A DNA stretch of 6,058 nucleotides from 1XD8-76 sp051880335. Its GTDB lineage: Bacteria > Bacillota > Clostridia > Lachnospirales > Lachnospiraceae. Numbering within the stretch: the stretch's first letter is position 1; the number at the start of each line of letters is the position of its first letter. This document shows, piece after piece, positions 1 to 5,611 of this stretch. The translations under genes and the position numbers were made by a program. The DNA lies in assembly GCA_051880335.1 (NCBI GenBank), contig JBJENT010000255.1, positions 1-6,058 on the forward strand. The letters are read 5' to 3'. The notes beneath the pieces were generated by a model. It was not told where the DNA came from. It did not search any database and saw nothing but the letters and a program-made list of their open reading frames with translations.

Positions 1-617
1 TTTTGTGGGGAACAGGATTTACTTCCTATTCGGCATTTATGGGGCACATGGGAACAGATGCGGCAGCAGCCAATTCTGTCTGTGCAGTAATCCGTGATCT
101 GATCTGCTGCCTGAACAGTGGTCTTGCCAGTGGCGGTGGTATCCTGGTAGGCAATCAGCTGGGAGCAGGCGACTTGAAAAAAGGGAAATTGTATGGAGAT
201 CGTCTGTTTATTCTGGCATTTTTATGCGGTGGTATTTCCTCTGTATTTATGTTCCTGTTGACGCCGGTGGTACTGAATTTTGTAAAAATGACGCCTCAGG
301 CAACCAGCTATCTGTTTCAGATGATGCTGGTCATGTCGGTCTATATCATAGGAAGAGCGGTTAATACGATTCTGATCAATGGAATCTTCAGTGCCGGAGG
401 GGATACCTTATTTGATGTATACAGTCTGGCAGTGACCATGTGGGGATTTGCAGTACCTTTGGCAGCTATCGGTACTTTCTGGCTGCATTGGCCGGTTTGG
501 GTAGTATATGCCTGTACCTGCCTGGACGAAGTAGGAAAAATACCATGGGTTATCATACATTATCGGAAATATAAGTGGGTCAGGGATTTGACCAGAGAGG
601 TGAAATGTAGCACATGA
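1..617 (+). CDS. MATE family efflux transporter, C-terminal part (5' end outside window)
   Basis: This is the C-terminal part of a multidrug and toxin extrusion (MATE) transporter, an inner-membrane antiporter family that exports cationic drugs or metabolites in exchange for Na+ or H+. The reading frame is open from the left edge (first full codon at 3), so the true start lies upstream; 204 codons are visible against about 450 for a full protein. Numbered from that first codon, the GNQLGAGD motif at about 50-57 matches the conserved loop of the second MATE half. About four hydrophobic helices follow (roughly 66-90, 104-127, 137-160, 163-186), with the family-like segment GIFSAGGDT at 127-135 and a short basic cytosolic tail. 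It is homologous to, but clearly different from, the complete MATE gene at 3541, so the two are not a recent duplication. The substrate cannot be read from sequence. No intrinsic terminator follows, so transcription may run into the AEC gene. Confidence 0.9.
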   Translation, partial: LWGTGFTSYSAFMGHMGTDAAAANSVCAVIRDLICCLNSGLASGGGILVGNQLGAGDLKKGKLYGDRLFILAFLCGGISSVFMFLLTPVVLNFVKMTPQATSYLFQMMLVMSVYIIGRAVNTILINGIFSAGGDTLFDVYSLAVTMWGFAVPLAAIGTFWLHWPVWVVYACTCLDEVGKIPWVIIHYRKYKWVRDLTREVKCST

Positions 618-718
618 TTATATGGATATGTGAAAACATCTGGCATAGAGATGCATACAATACAGGAAAGTACGTGGCACAAGGTAGTAAAAAATATTTG
701 AAAAACAGGAGATGAAAG

Positions 719-1648
719 ATGGGAAATGTGATTCAAATCTGTAATACAATCCTGCCGGTTATTTTGATGCTGGCAATCGGTATGATCTGCAGACAGAAAA
801 AGCTGCTAAGCAGGGAAGGAATCAGTGCACTGAAAAGTGTGGTAGTTAATATTACACTTCCGGCGGTTATGGTGAATGCTTTTGCAACCATGGAATATTC
901 CGGAAAGAATATTATCCTTACCCTTATGATGTTTGGTATCTGTCTGATCGCATGGATACTGGGTAAATTGATAAAAAATATATTTCATATGGAGTCCAGA
1001 TTTATTCCGTTCTTAACCACAGGCTTTGAAGCAGGAATGCTGGGATATGCACTGTTTATGCTGTTATATGGCTCCGACAGAATCAGTGATTTTGCCAGTA
1101 TTGACCTGGGACAGGTATTGTTTGTATTTACCTTATACAAAATACTGCTGGGACTGGACGGTCAGGAGAAGGTATCTGCCAAAGGTCTGGTGAAAGATAT
1201 GATTCAATCCCCTACTGTGATTGCGATTCTGGCGGGGGTCCTTCTGGGTGCCACCGGATTATATGATATGCTTGCAGGACCGGGAATCAGCAGTATGATC
1301 GATGCCTGTACAAACTTTGTAAGTGCACCAACCAGTGCCATTATTCTGCTTACCATAGGCTATGACCTGGTGCTGGATCATATTCCCTGGGCAGCTGTGG
1401 GAAAAGTTACAGTGGTACGTATCGCTATTATGGCAGCACTCCGCGTACTGGCAGGGGTGATCGTGCGTGCAGTAGGATTGGGAGACAGTCTGGATCAGGC
1501 ATTAAATGTAATGATGATTCTGCCACCACCGTATGTACTGCCGGTATTTGCTGATGATGAGAAACAGAGAGAATACGTTTCTTCATCTCTGTCTGTGATG
1601 ACACTGATTACCATCATCGGATTTATTTTATTAGCGGTATTTATGTGA
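719..1648 (+). CDS. AEC family (auxin efflux carrier type) transporter
   Basis: The 309-residue protein is an integral membrane permease of the AEC family, whose bacterial members move small carboxylates such as malonate, malate or lactate, or amino acids. About ten hydrophobic segments are arranged as two similar halves. The first half carries the characteristic Asn-x-x-Leu-Pro element (VVNITLPAV, residues 42-50) and a glycine-rich crossing segment (EAGMLGYALF, 104-113). The second half opens with SPTVIAILAGVLLG (164-177), continues with PTSAIILLTIGYDL (204-217) and ends with ILPPPYVLPVFADD (267-280) before the last helix. Length is normal for the family. The ATG at 719 is preceded by AGGAGA at 707-712, six bases away, which fixes the start. 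It lies 101 bases after the first MATE gene and 102 before the SDR gene, all co-oriented. The substrate is unknown; a metabolite handled by the SDR is possible, but this is inference only. Confidence 0.9.
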   Translation: MGNVIQICNTILPVILMLAIGMICRQKKLLSREGISALKSVVVNITLPAVMVNAFATMEYSGKNIILTLMMFGICLIAWILGKLIKNIFHMESRFIPFLTTGFEAGMLGYALFMLLYGSDRISDFASIDLGQVLFVFTLYKILLGLDGQEKVSAKGLVKDMIQSPTVIAILAGVLLGATGLYDMLAGPGISSMIDACTNFVSAPTSAIILLTIGYDLVLDHIPWAAVGKVTVVRIAIMAALRVLAGVIVRAVGLGDSLDQALNVMMILPPPYVLPVFADDEKQREYVSSSLSVMTLITIIGFILLAVFM

Positions 1649-1661
1649 GGCTTTATGTGAT

Positions 1662-1690
1662 TTGTAAAAGTATTCTTATATGACTTATAA
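1662..1690 (+). promoter_or_regulatory. Candidate promoter for the SDR gene
   Basis: TTGTAA at 1662-1667 and TTATAA at 1685-1690 are separated by 17 bases and resemble -35 and -10 boxes, about 60 bases before the SDR start. The region is AT-rich throughout, so such matches arise easily by chance. An imperfect 13-base direct repeat overlaps it (1673-1685 and 1697-1709). Confidence 0.3.
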
Positions 1691-1750
1691 AAAATGTTCT
1701 TATTTGAGTCAGATGAATTCAATAATCTGGTGTTTTGAGGGAGTAGATGA

Positions 1751-2542
1751 ATGGGGTATTGGGAAAATAAGATAGCTGTGGTGACCGGCGGGGCACATGG
1801 TATCGGTCGGTGTATCACAGAAGAATTTGCAAAAAAAGGTGTCCATGTAATCGTGATTGATATACAGGAAAAAAATCCATTTGCAGGTACGTTTTCAGAA
1901 GGTCAACCCTCAGTAGAGCAGCCTTTGGTAAATCAATTTGGTGAAAATGGAACAATAGATTATTATAGGGGAGATCTTGCACAAAAACATATTCTGGAAG
2001 AGTTTTCTCAAAAGGTGATAGCAGAGTATGGGCATGTGGATTTCCTGATTCATAATGCACCACCTCTTATGAAAGGACTGGAGCAATGCAGCTATGAGGA
2101 GTTTCAGAATGCTCTTTCTGTGGGGGTTACTGCACCCTTTTATCTAACCAGGTTGTTTGCTCCCTATTTTGGAGAGAATGCAAGTGTGATTAATATTTCT
2201 TCCTCCAGAGACCGGATGAGCCAGTCCCAGACAGAAAGCTATACTGCTGCAAAAGGCGGAATCGCTGCACTTACCCATGCCCTGGCAGTCAGTTTATCCG
2301 GGAAAGCCAGAGTCAATTCCATTTCACCGGGCTGGATCGATACAGAGGGTATGGTATATCAGGGGCCGGATGCTTATCAGCAGCCGGTCGGCAGAGTAGG
2401 AAATCCTCTGGACATAGCCAATATGGTGCTCTTTTTGTGCTCGGATCAGTCAGGATTTATTACCGGGGAAAATATCTGTATAGATGGTGGAATGACAAAA
2501 CAGATGATCTATCATGGGGATTGCGGATGGAGCCTGGAGTGA
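1751..2542 (+). CDS. SDR family NAD(P)-dependent oxidoreductase with altered active-site residues
   Basis: A 263-residue classical-type short-chain dehydrogenase/reductase with one Rossmann domain, presumably cytosolic. The cofactor loop is TGGAHGIG (12-19). Asp37 ends the second beta strand, which in this family usually favours NAD(H) over NADP(H). The catalytic Tyr-x-x-x-Lys is Y164 and K168 (SYTAAKGG), with Ser151 thirteen residues before the Tyr. SPGWIDT (192-198) and the C-terminal GENICIDGGMT are typical. Two positions are odd: the NNAG motif reads HNAP (101-104), and the Asn of the usual Asn-Ser-Tyr-Lys tetrad aligns with Gly125 (SVGVTAPF). A loop of about 30 residues between beta 2 and beta 3 (41-70) is longer than usual. 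The start is ATG 1751 behind GAGGGAG (1737-1743); the nearby ATG at 1747 reaches a stop after seven codons. The substrate is unknown; a FabG-like role is possible, but the missing Asn argues for a distinct subfamily. Confidence 0.9.
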   Translation: MGYWENKIAVVTGGAHGIGRCITEEFAKKGVHVIVIDIQEKNPFAGTFSEGQPSVEQPLVNQFGENGTIDYYRGDLAQKHILEEFSQKVIAEYGHVDFLIHNAPPLMKGLEQCSYEEFQNALSVGVTAPFYLTRLFAPYFGENASVINISSSRDRMSQSQTESYTAAKGGIAALTHALAVSLSGKARVNSISPGWIDTEGMVYQGPDAYQQPVGRVGNPLDIANMVLFLCSDQSGFITGENICIDGGMTKQMIYHGDCGWSLE

Positions 2543-2615
2543 GATTTGGCGAAAATAAGCCATATCGGAAGGAATTCTAATTGAAAGACAAGGATTATAT
2601 TTAGTAAAAATATGA

Positions 2616-2644
2616 TTGACAAGAAATAAGGAACATCATATAAT
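2616..2644 (+). promoter_or_regulatory. Consensus sigma-A promoter of the TetR-family gene
   Basis: TTGACA (2616-2621) and TATAAT (2639-2644) are both perfect consensus hexamers with the optimal 17-base spacer. Transcription should start near 2651, giving a leader of about 50 bases before the TetR-family start codon. A promoter this close to consensus would be strong unless repressed, which fits an autoregulated repressor gene. Confidence 0.85.
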
Positions 2645-2657
2645 GAAACAACGTTAC

Positions 2658-2670
2658 AAAACAGTGTTTT
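2658..2670 (+). promoter_or_regulatory. Palindromic candidate operator of the TetR-family regulator
   Basis: AAAACAGTGTTTT is a perfect 13-base palindrome with 6-base arms around a central G. It sits about 7 to 19 bases after the predicted transcription start of the consensus promoter, where a bound repressor would block transcription. The two bases beyond each arm do not pair, so the symmetric core is short for a TetR site. Autoregulation is typical of the family, but binding here is inferred. Confidence 0.45.
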
Positions 2671-2701
2671 AGTATAAACAAGTGATTGGATAGGAGAACA
2701 T

Positions 2702-3397
2702 ATGCCGCCAAAACCGAAGTTTACCAGAGAAGAAGTCGCGAAAACAGCATTTGATATTGTAAAAAAAGAGGGGCTTTCTGCTTTAACAGCCAGAGAGCTT
2801 GGAAGTCGCCTTGGTACTTCTGCGCGCCCGATTTTTACTTTGTTTAAGAACATGGATGAGGTAAAAATGGCAGCCCGTGAACTGGCGCTGGCGGAGTTTA
2901 ATGAGTATATCGGAGATTATCAGGAATATACACCGGCTTTTAAGCGCATCGGTATGATGATGGTTTCCTATAGCATGCATGAGCCGGAGGTGTTCAAATT
3001 ATTGTTCATGCAGGAGCATGAAGAAAAGTGTAGTTTTAAAAGTTCATTAAAGGATCTTGGAGATTTTGCTGAGATTTGTATATCTTTGATCAGACGGGAT
3101 TATGGATTCACACAGGATGAGGCATCCCTTCTGCTGGAGCAGATGTGGACGCATACCTATGGATTGTGTGTGATGTGTGTGACCGGAGTGTGTAACTTTA
3201 CTGAGGAAGAGATAGGCAGAAGACAGGGGGTTATGTTCGCCAGTCTTGTGATGTTTATCAAATCCGGAAAGTTTCGGGAGGTTTATTCTGATGTGGAACA
3301 AAATGCAGAAAGAACTTTCCATGAAAGAACGGTAGGTGACATACCTTATATCTCGGATGAGGATGCCGGTAATGCCGGTGCACATTCTGCATCATAA
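2702..3397 (+). CDS. TetR/AcrR family transcriptional regulator
   Basis: A 231-residue one-component regulator, normally a dimer that leaves its operator when a small ligand binds the C-terminal domain. The N-terminal DNA-binding domain covers about residues 7-55: helix 1 (EEVAKTAFDIVKKEG), helix 2 (TARELGSRLG, 29-38) and a recognition helix reading TSARPIFTLFKNMDEV (39-54). The SARPIF wording is a variant I associate with a clostridial TetR subfamily, in contrast to the common SxGTLYxYF. Residues from about 56 to 195 form the alpha-helical ligand and dimer domain, including EPEVFKLLFM (94-103). The last 35 or so residues are polar and probably disordered. The start is ATG 2702, with AGGAG at 2692-2696. 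The gene has its own consensus promoter with an overlapping palindrome and two terminators after it. The likely targets are its own gene and perhaps the MATE exporter 143 bases downstream; the ligand is unknown. Confidence 0.92.
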   Translation: MPPKPKFTREEVAKTAFDIVKKEGLSALTARELGSRLGTSARPIFTLFKNMDEVKMAARELALAEFNEYIGDYQEYTPAFKRIGMMMVSYSMHEPEVFKLLFMQEHEEKCSFKSSLKDLGDFAEICISLIRRDYGFTQDEASLLLEQMWTHTYGLCVMCVTGVCNFTEEEIGRRQGVMFASLVMFIKSGKFREVYSDVEQNAERTFHERTVGDIPYISDEDAGNAGAHSAS

Positions 3398-3413
3398 ACG
3401 CAGAGGCGTTTTT
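3396..3413 (+). terminator. Compact intrinsic terminator at the TetR-family stop codon
   Basis: AAACGC (3396-3401), the loop AGAG and GCGTTT (3406-3411) form a six-base-pair hairpin continuing into two more T residues, so the stem overlaps the TAA stop at 3395-3397. The T tract is short (five T in all, three of them in the stem), so termination here may be partial. Confidence 0.5.
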
Positions 3414-3439
3414 GATAAAATTGGGAAAAGAAATACAAA
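3412..3439 (+). promoter_or_regulatory. Candidate promoter for the second MATE gene
   Basis: TTGATA (3412-3417) and TACAAA (3434-3439) are separated by 16 bases and match the consensus at 5 of 6 and 4 of 6 positions. Transcription would start near 3446, inside the left arm of the terminator hairpin at 3437-3472. New transcripts would therefore lack most of that arm and escape termination. The match is moderate and no better promoter was seen between the TetR and MATE genes. Confidence 0.35.
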
Positions 3440-3475
3440 GGGACAATCGGGAGCAATTTCGATTGTCCTTTTGTT
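3437..3475 (+). terminator. Intrinsic terminator between the TetR-family and MATE genes
   Basis: GGACAATCG (3441-3449) pairs perfectly with CGATTGTCC (3460-3468) around a 10-base loop. The stem extends outward through a G-T wobble and three A-T pairs into the TTTT at 3469-3472, followed by GTT. It would end transcription from the TetR promoter. The T tract is also the first part of the repeat shared with the 5016 region. Confidence 0.75.
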
Positions 3476-3523
3476 ATGGCGACGAGGAAAATGCTCAGCG
3501 TATCTCGTCTCTGTTGTAAAAGG
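3469..3523 (+). repeat. Palindromic leader repeat, copy A (before the MATE gene)
   Basis: Copy A starts with TTTTGTTATGGCGACGA (3469-3485) and ends with GCGTATCTCGTCTCTG (3498-3513) plus TTGTAAAAGG. The first block matches copy B at 16 of 17 positions and the second at 16 of 16. GACGAG (3481-3486) can pair with CTCGTC (3504-3509). The outer TTATGG (3474-3479) can pair with TTGTAA (3514-3519) using three Watson-Crick and three G-U pairs. It lies 18 to 72 bases before the MATE start and directly after a terminator. Whether it is a mobile palindromic element or a structured leader RNA is open. Confidence 0.7.
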
Positions 3524-3540
3524 TTTGGGAGAAAAGAATT

Positions 3541-4890
3541 ATGAAAAAGATTTATTTGAAAAAACTGCTTTACATAGCAGTACCGATTATACTGAGTAAT
3601 ATTATTGGACAGTTACAGATGCTGATTGACCGAATTTTTCTGGGACGTATGAACAGCATGTATATGAGCGCACTGGGAAATGTCAATTCCCCGGTATGGA
3701 CTACCATGTCCTTTTGTTTTTCCATCGCAACCGGTGCTTCGATCCTGATCAGTCAGGGTGTAGGGGCCGGCGATACGGAAAAAACCAGGGAATATGCCTC
3801 TTCCATGATGAAATGGAGCAATGTGCTTCCGGTATTGTTATTCCTGTTTTGGACGTTCTGCTCCGGATGGGTTTTCCGGATGATGGGTGTATCTGATACC
3901 GTTATGAAAATGTGTCTGGGATATATCCGGTTTTATGCACCGATTTTTCTGGTAATTGGTATGGAATCCTCCTGCATGGTTATCATGCAGACTTCTAATT
4001 ATACAAAACCGTTGGTGCTTTTCGGTATAGTAAGAGCAGGATTAAATGTGGTGCTGGACTGGATTTTGATTTTTGGAAAGTTCGGACTGCCGGCTTTGGG
4101 TATAGAGGGAGCAGCTATCGCTACGACCATTGCAGAATATGCCGGTTTTCTTTATGCAATGTATATTTTTATGACCTGTAAGCAGTTGCATACCCGGCCA
4201 AAGCTTTCAGAAATTGCAAAGGCAAAACTGATGCCTTACCTGAAATCTGTAGGATTGGGAATCAATACAGCATTGGAAGATTTTGCCTGGAATCTGGGTA
4301 ATCTGATGCTGATTCGTATCTTAAATACCATCAACGAAATGGCAGCAGGCATTTACTCCATTGTATTTGGTGTGGAAGTTCTGGTGGTGGTAGTGATCGG
4401 TGCCATCGGTAACGGAACCATGACCTTAACCGGAGAAGCCAAAGGCAGAAAAGATCTTGCCCAGTATAAAGGAGTGGTTTCCATCGCCTACGCTATTTCA
4501 GCAGTAGTTTCTGTGATCATGCTGATTGTATGTTTCCTGAAACCGGATATGATCATCGGATTATTCACAACCGATCAGGCAGTCATCAGTATGTGTGGAT
4601 TATACCTGCTGATCATGTGCTTTAATCTATTCGGAAAAGCCGGAAATATTGTGGTTGGAAATGGTATCCGGGGAAGTGGAGATACCAGATGGATGTTCCT
4701 GACACAGATATTCGGCACCTGTTTCGTAGTAGCCTGTGCTGCATTTTTTGTATTTTGGCTGGGACTGGGAATCGTAGGTGTATTCATGGCTGTTCTCACA
4801 GATGAATATGTAAGGGCAGTGATCAACCTGTTCCGATTCAAATACATTACCAAGCATTGGGAAGGGTCAGAAGCGTTGGAAGGTAGATAG
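3541..4890 (+). CDS. MATE family efflux transporter, complete
   Basis: A full-length 449-residue MATE transporter with about twelve membrane helices in two six-helix bundles. The N-terminal half has the family signature with Pro14 in helix 1 (YIAVPIILSNIIGQLQMLID) and the loop SQGVGAGDTEKTREYA (71-86). The second half starts near 230 and has the weaker counterpart GNGTMTLTGEAKGRKDL (290-306), where the usual Gly-Ala-Gly-Asp is lost, then GNGIRGSGDTRWMF (373-386). The protein probably exports an organic cation or drug using an ion gradient; the substrate cannot be predicted. The start is ATG 3541, with GGGAG at 3527-3531 nine bases upstream. It follows a TetR-family gene, a common pairing for regulated exporters, but two terminators stand between them and its own promoter is only moderate. 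It shares family membership, not close similarity, with the truncated exporter at the left edge. Confidence 0.95.
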   Translation: MKKIYLKKLLYIAVPIILSNIIGQLQMLIDRIFLGRMNSMYMSALGNVNSPVWTTMSFCFSIATGASILISQGVGAGDTEKTREYASSMMKWSNVLPVLLFLFWTFCSGWVFRMMGVSDTVMKMCLGYIRFYAPIFLVIGMESSCMVIMQTSNYTKPLVLFGIVRAGLNVVLDWILIFGKFGLPALGIEGAAIATTIAEYAGFLYAMYIFMTCKQLHTRPKLSEIAKAKLMPYLKSVGLGINTALEDFAWNLGNLMLIRILNTINEMAAGIYSIVFGVEVLVVVVIGAIGNGTMTLTGEAKGRKDLAQYKGVVSIAYAISAVVSVIMLIVCFLKPDMIIGLFTTDQAVISMCGLYLLIMCFNLFGKAGNIVVGNGIRGSGDTRWMFLTQIFGTCFVVACAAFFVFWLGLGIVGVFMAVLTDEYVRAVINLFRFKYITKHWEGSEALEGR

Positions 4891-4954
4891 GAAGCTAATG
4901 AAGGGAAAGACAGCAGGCAAAGGCTGTCAGATGTACTAAGTCTGAGAAAGCCGG

Positions 4955-4983
4955 TTGTAAAGAAGAGAATGCTCCATTATAAT
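4955..4983 (+). promoter_or_regulatory. Candidate promoter of the Dabb-DUF3006-MocR operon
   Basis: TTGTAA (4955-4960) and a perfect TATAAT (4978-4983) are 17 bases apart. Transcription would start near 4990, in the loop of the hairpin formed by 4968-5017, leaving a leader of about 130 bases that contains the palindromic repeat. Transcripts from here lack the left arm and should not terminate, while read-through from the MATE gene would. Confidence 0.6.
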
Positions 4984-5022
4984 AAGTACAGTGATGTGCT
5001 GAATGTAATGGAGTATTTTGTT
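4968..5022 (+). terminator. Long terminator hairpin after the MATE gene
   Basis: AATGCTCCATTA (4968-4979) pairs with TAATGGAGTATT (5006-5017), twelve pairs including one G-T. Weaker inner pairing is possible between AGTAC (4984-4988) and GTGCT (4996-5000). TTTTGTT follows or overlaps the stem end at 5016-5022. The loop is large, at 26 bases, which is unusual for a terminator, so efficiency is uncertain. The last bases belong to repeat copy B. Confidence 0.55.
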
Positions 5023-5085
5023 ATGGTGACGACCACTAATCAGACGAGATTCGCAAGGCGTATCTCGTCTCTGCCCATAAAAAGG
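5016..5085 (+). repeat. Palindromic leader repeat, copy B (before the Dabb gene)
   Basis: Copy B opens with TTTTGTTATGGTGACGA (5016-5032) and closes with GCGTATCTCGTCTCTG (5058-5073), then CCCATAAAAAGG. Its middle is about 13 bases longer than in copy A. AGACGAGAT (5042-5050) pairs perfectly with ATCTCGTCT (5062-5070), with an inner CGC/GCG stem closing an AAG loop. TTATGG (5021-5026) pairs with CCATAA (5075-5080) as an outer stem. Copy A keeps the outer stem with G-U pairs where bases differ. It lies about 35 bases before the Dabb start codon. Confidence 0.75.
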
Positions 5086-5119
5086 TACTCACATCTATTA
5101 TGAATGGAGGAATGATAAT

Positions 5120-5422
5120 ATGGTAAAGCATGTGATTTTATGGAACTTAAAAGAAAGCCTTTCTGATGCAGAAAAAGAAGAGGTAAAGAAAGGCGCAAAA
5201 GAAGGACTGGAGAGTCTGATCGGAAAAATCCCGGGACTGATTGATATTAAGGTAAATACAGTAGGTCTTCCAAGTTCCAATGCAGATATGATGCTGGATT
5301 CTACTTTTGAAAGTGCAGAAGCATTAAAGGGTTACTCGAAACATCCGGAGCATGTGGCAGTAGCTGACAGTAAGGTAAGACCATTTACAGCCAGCAGAGT
5401 TTGTATGGATTATGAGGTATAA
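5120..5422 (+). CDS. Dabb (stress-responsive alpha/beta-barrel) family protein
   Basis: A 100-residue cytosolic protein matching the Dabb domain, a dimeric ferredoxin-like fold found in plant stress-induced proteins and many bacterial proteins of unknown role. The visible family pattern is MVKHVILWNLK at the N terminus, an acidic and lysine-rich helix (17-35), IPGL (37-40), the strand DMMLDSTFES (56-65), the hallmark KHPEHV (74-79) and the closing MDYEV (96-100). Length is exactly that of a single-domain member. The start is ATG 5120 with GGAGG at 5106-5110; an ATG at 5112 stops within five codons. The DUF3006-like gene follows after six bases, so the two are very likely co-transcribed. Some Dabb proteins are enzymes (for example olivetolic acid cyclase in plants), but most bacterial ones have no known activity, and nothing here points to a substrate. 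Confidence 0.93.
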   Translation: MVKHVILWNLKESLSDAEKEEVKKGAKEGLESLIGKIPGLIDIKVNTVGLPSSNADMMLDSTFESAEALKGYSKHPEHVAVADSKVRPFTASRVCMDYEV

Positions 5423-5428
5423 AGAAAA

Positions 5429-5599
5429 ATGGAAACCTGGTATTACGTGGTAGACAGCATCGATGGAGATTATGCAAATCTGAAGAGAACCGATGTAGAG
5501 ATAGATGATCTGAAAATCGTAGCAAGAGCACTTCTTCCTGCAGATATTGCAGTAGGAAGCCAGCTGAAATACGAATGTATGCAGTATGAACTGATATAA
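5429..5599 (+). CDS. Small DUF3006-like protein
   Basis: A 56-residue ORF starting METWYYVVDSIDGDYANLKR and ending MQYELI. The pattern of a short strand, V-D-x-I-D-G-D-Y-A-x-L, then an LLP segment (35-37) and V-G-S-x-L-K-Y (42-48), resembles DUF3006, a family of small beta-rich proteins of unknown function. In typical members the same order is VDRIEGDxAVLE, then LP, then GDVL. The assignment is from memory of the pattern. The ORF is supported by position: six bases after the Dabb stop and twelve before the MocR start, same strand, with coding-like composition. The Shine-Dalgarno is weak (GAGG at 5414-5417, 11 bases away, inside the Dabb gene), so translation may be coupled to Dabb. The protein has no signal peptide or membrane segment. 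Most searches with a 60-residue cutoff would miss it. Confidence 0.8.
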   Translation: METWYYVVDSIDGDYANLKRTDVEIDDLKIVARALLPADIAVGSQLKYECMQYELI

Positions 5600-5611
5600 A
5601 ACGAATGACAT

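Noticed and set aside
611..661. Terminator or promoter between the first MATE gene and the AEC gene
   Set aside because: CACAT/ATGTG (611-632) is only five pairs with no T tract. TACAAT (656-661) resembles a -10 box but has no acceptable -35 partner at 16-18 bases.
1710..1729. CAGAT/ATCTG hairpin before the SDR gene as a terminator or operator
   Set aside because: The stem is only five pairs with a 10-base AT-rich loop and no proper T tract; expected by chance.
3336..3599. An 87-codon ORF bridging the TetR and MATE genes
   Set aside because: It is out of frame with both, crosses two terminators and the repeat, has no domain pattern, and is explained by the flanking genes and non-coding elements.
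4909..4928. GACAGC/GCTGTC inverted repeat after the MATE gene as a terminator
   Set aside because: The six-base-pair stem has no T tract after it; the hairpin at 4968-5017 is a better terminator.
4898..4939. A 13-codon ORF (MKGKTAGKGCQMY) just after the MATE stop
   Set aside because: It has no clear ribosome binding site, is very short, and overlaps a GACAGC/GCTGTC hairpin (4909-4928); nothing supports translation.
5021..5080. Repeat copy B as a known riboswitch (fluoride, guanidine or mini-ykkC)
   Set aside because: The diagnostic conserved loops and sequences of these classes were not found; only a generic hairpin with an outer stem is visible.
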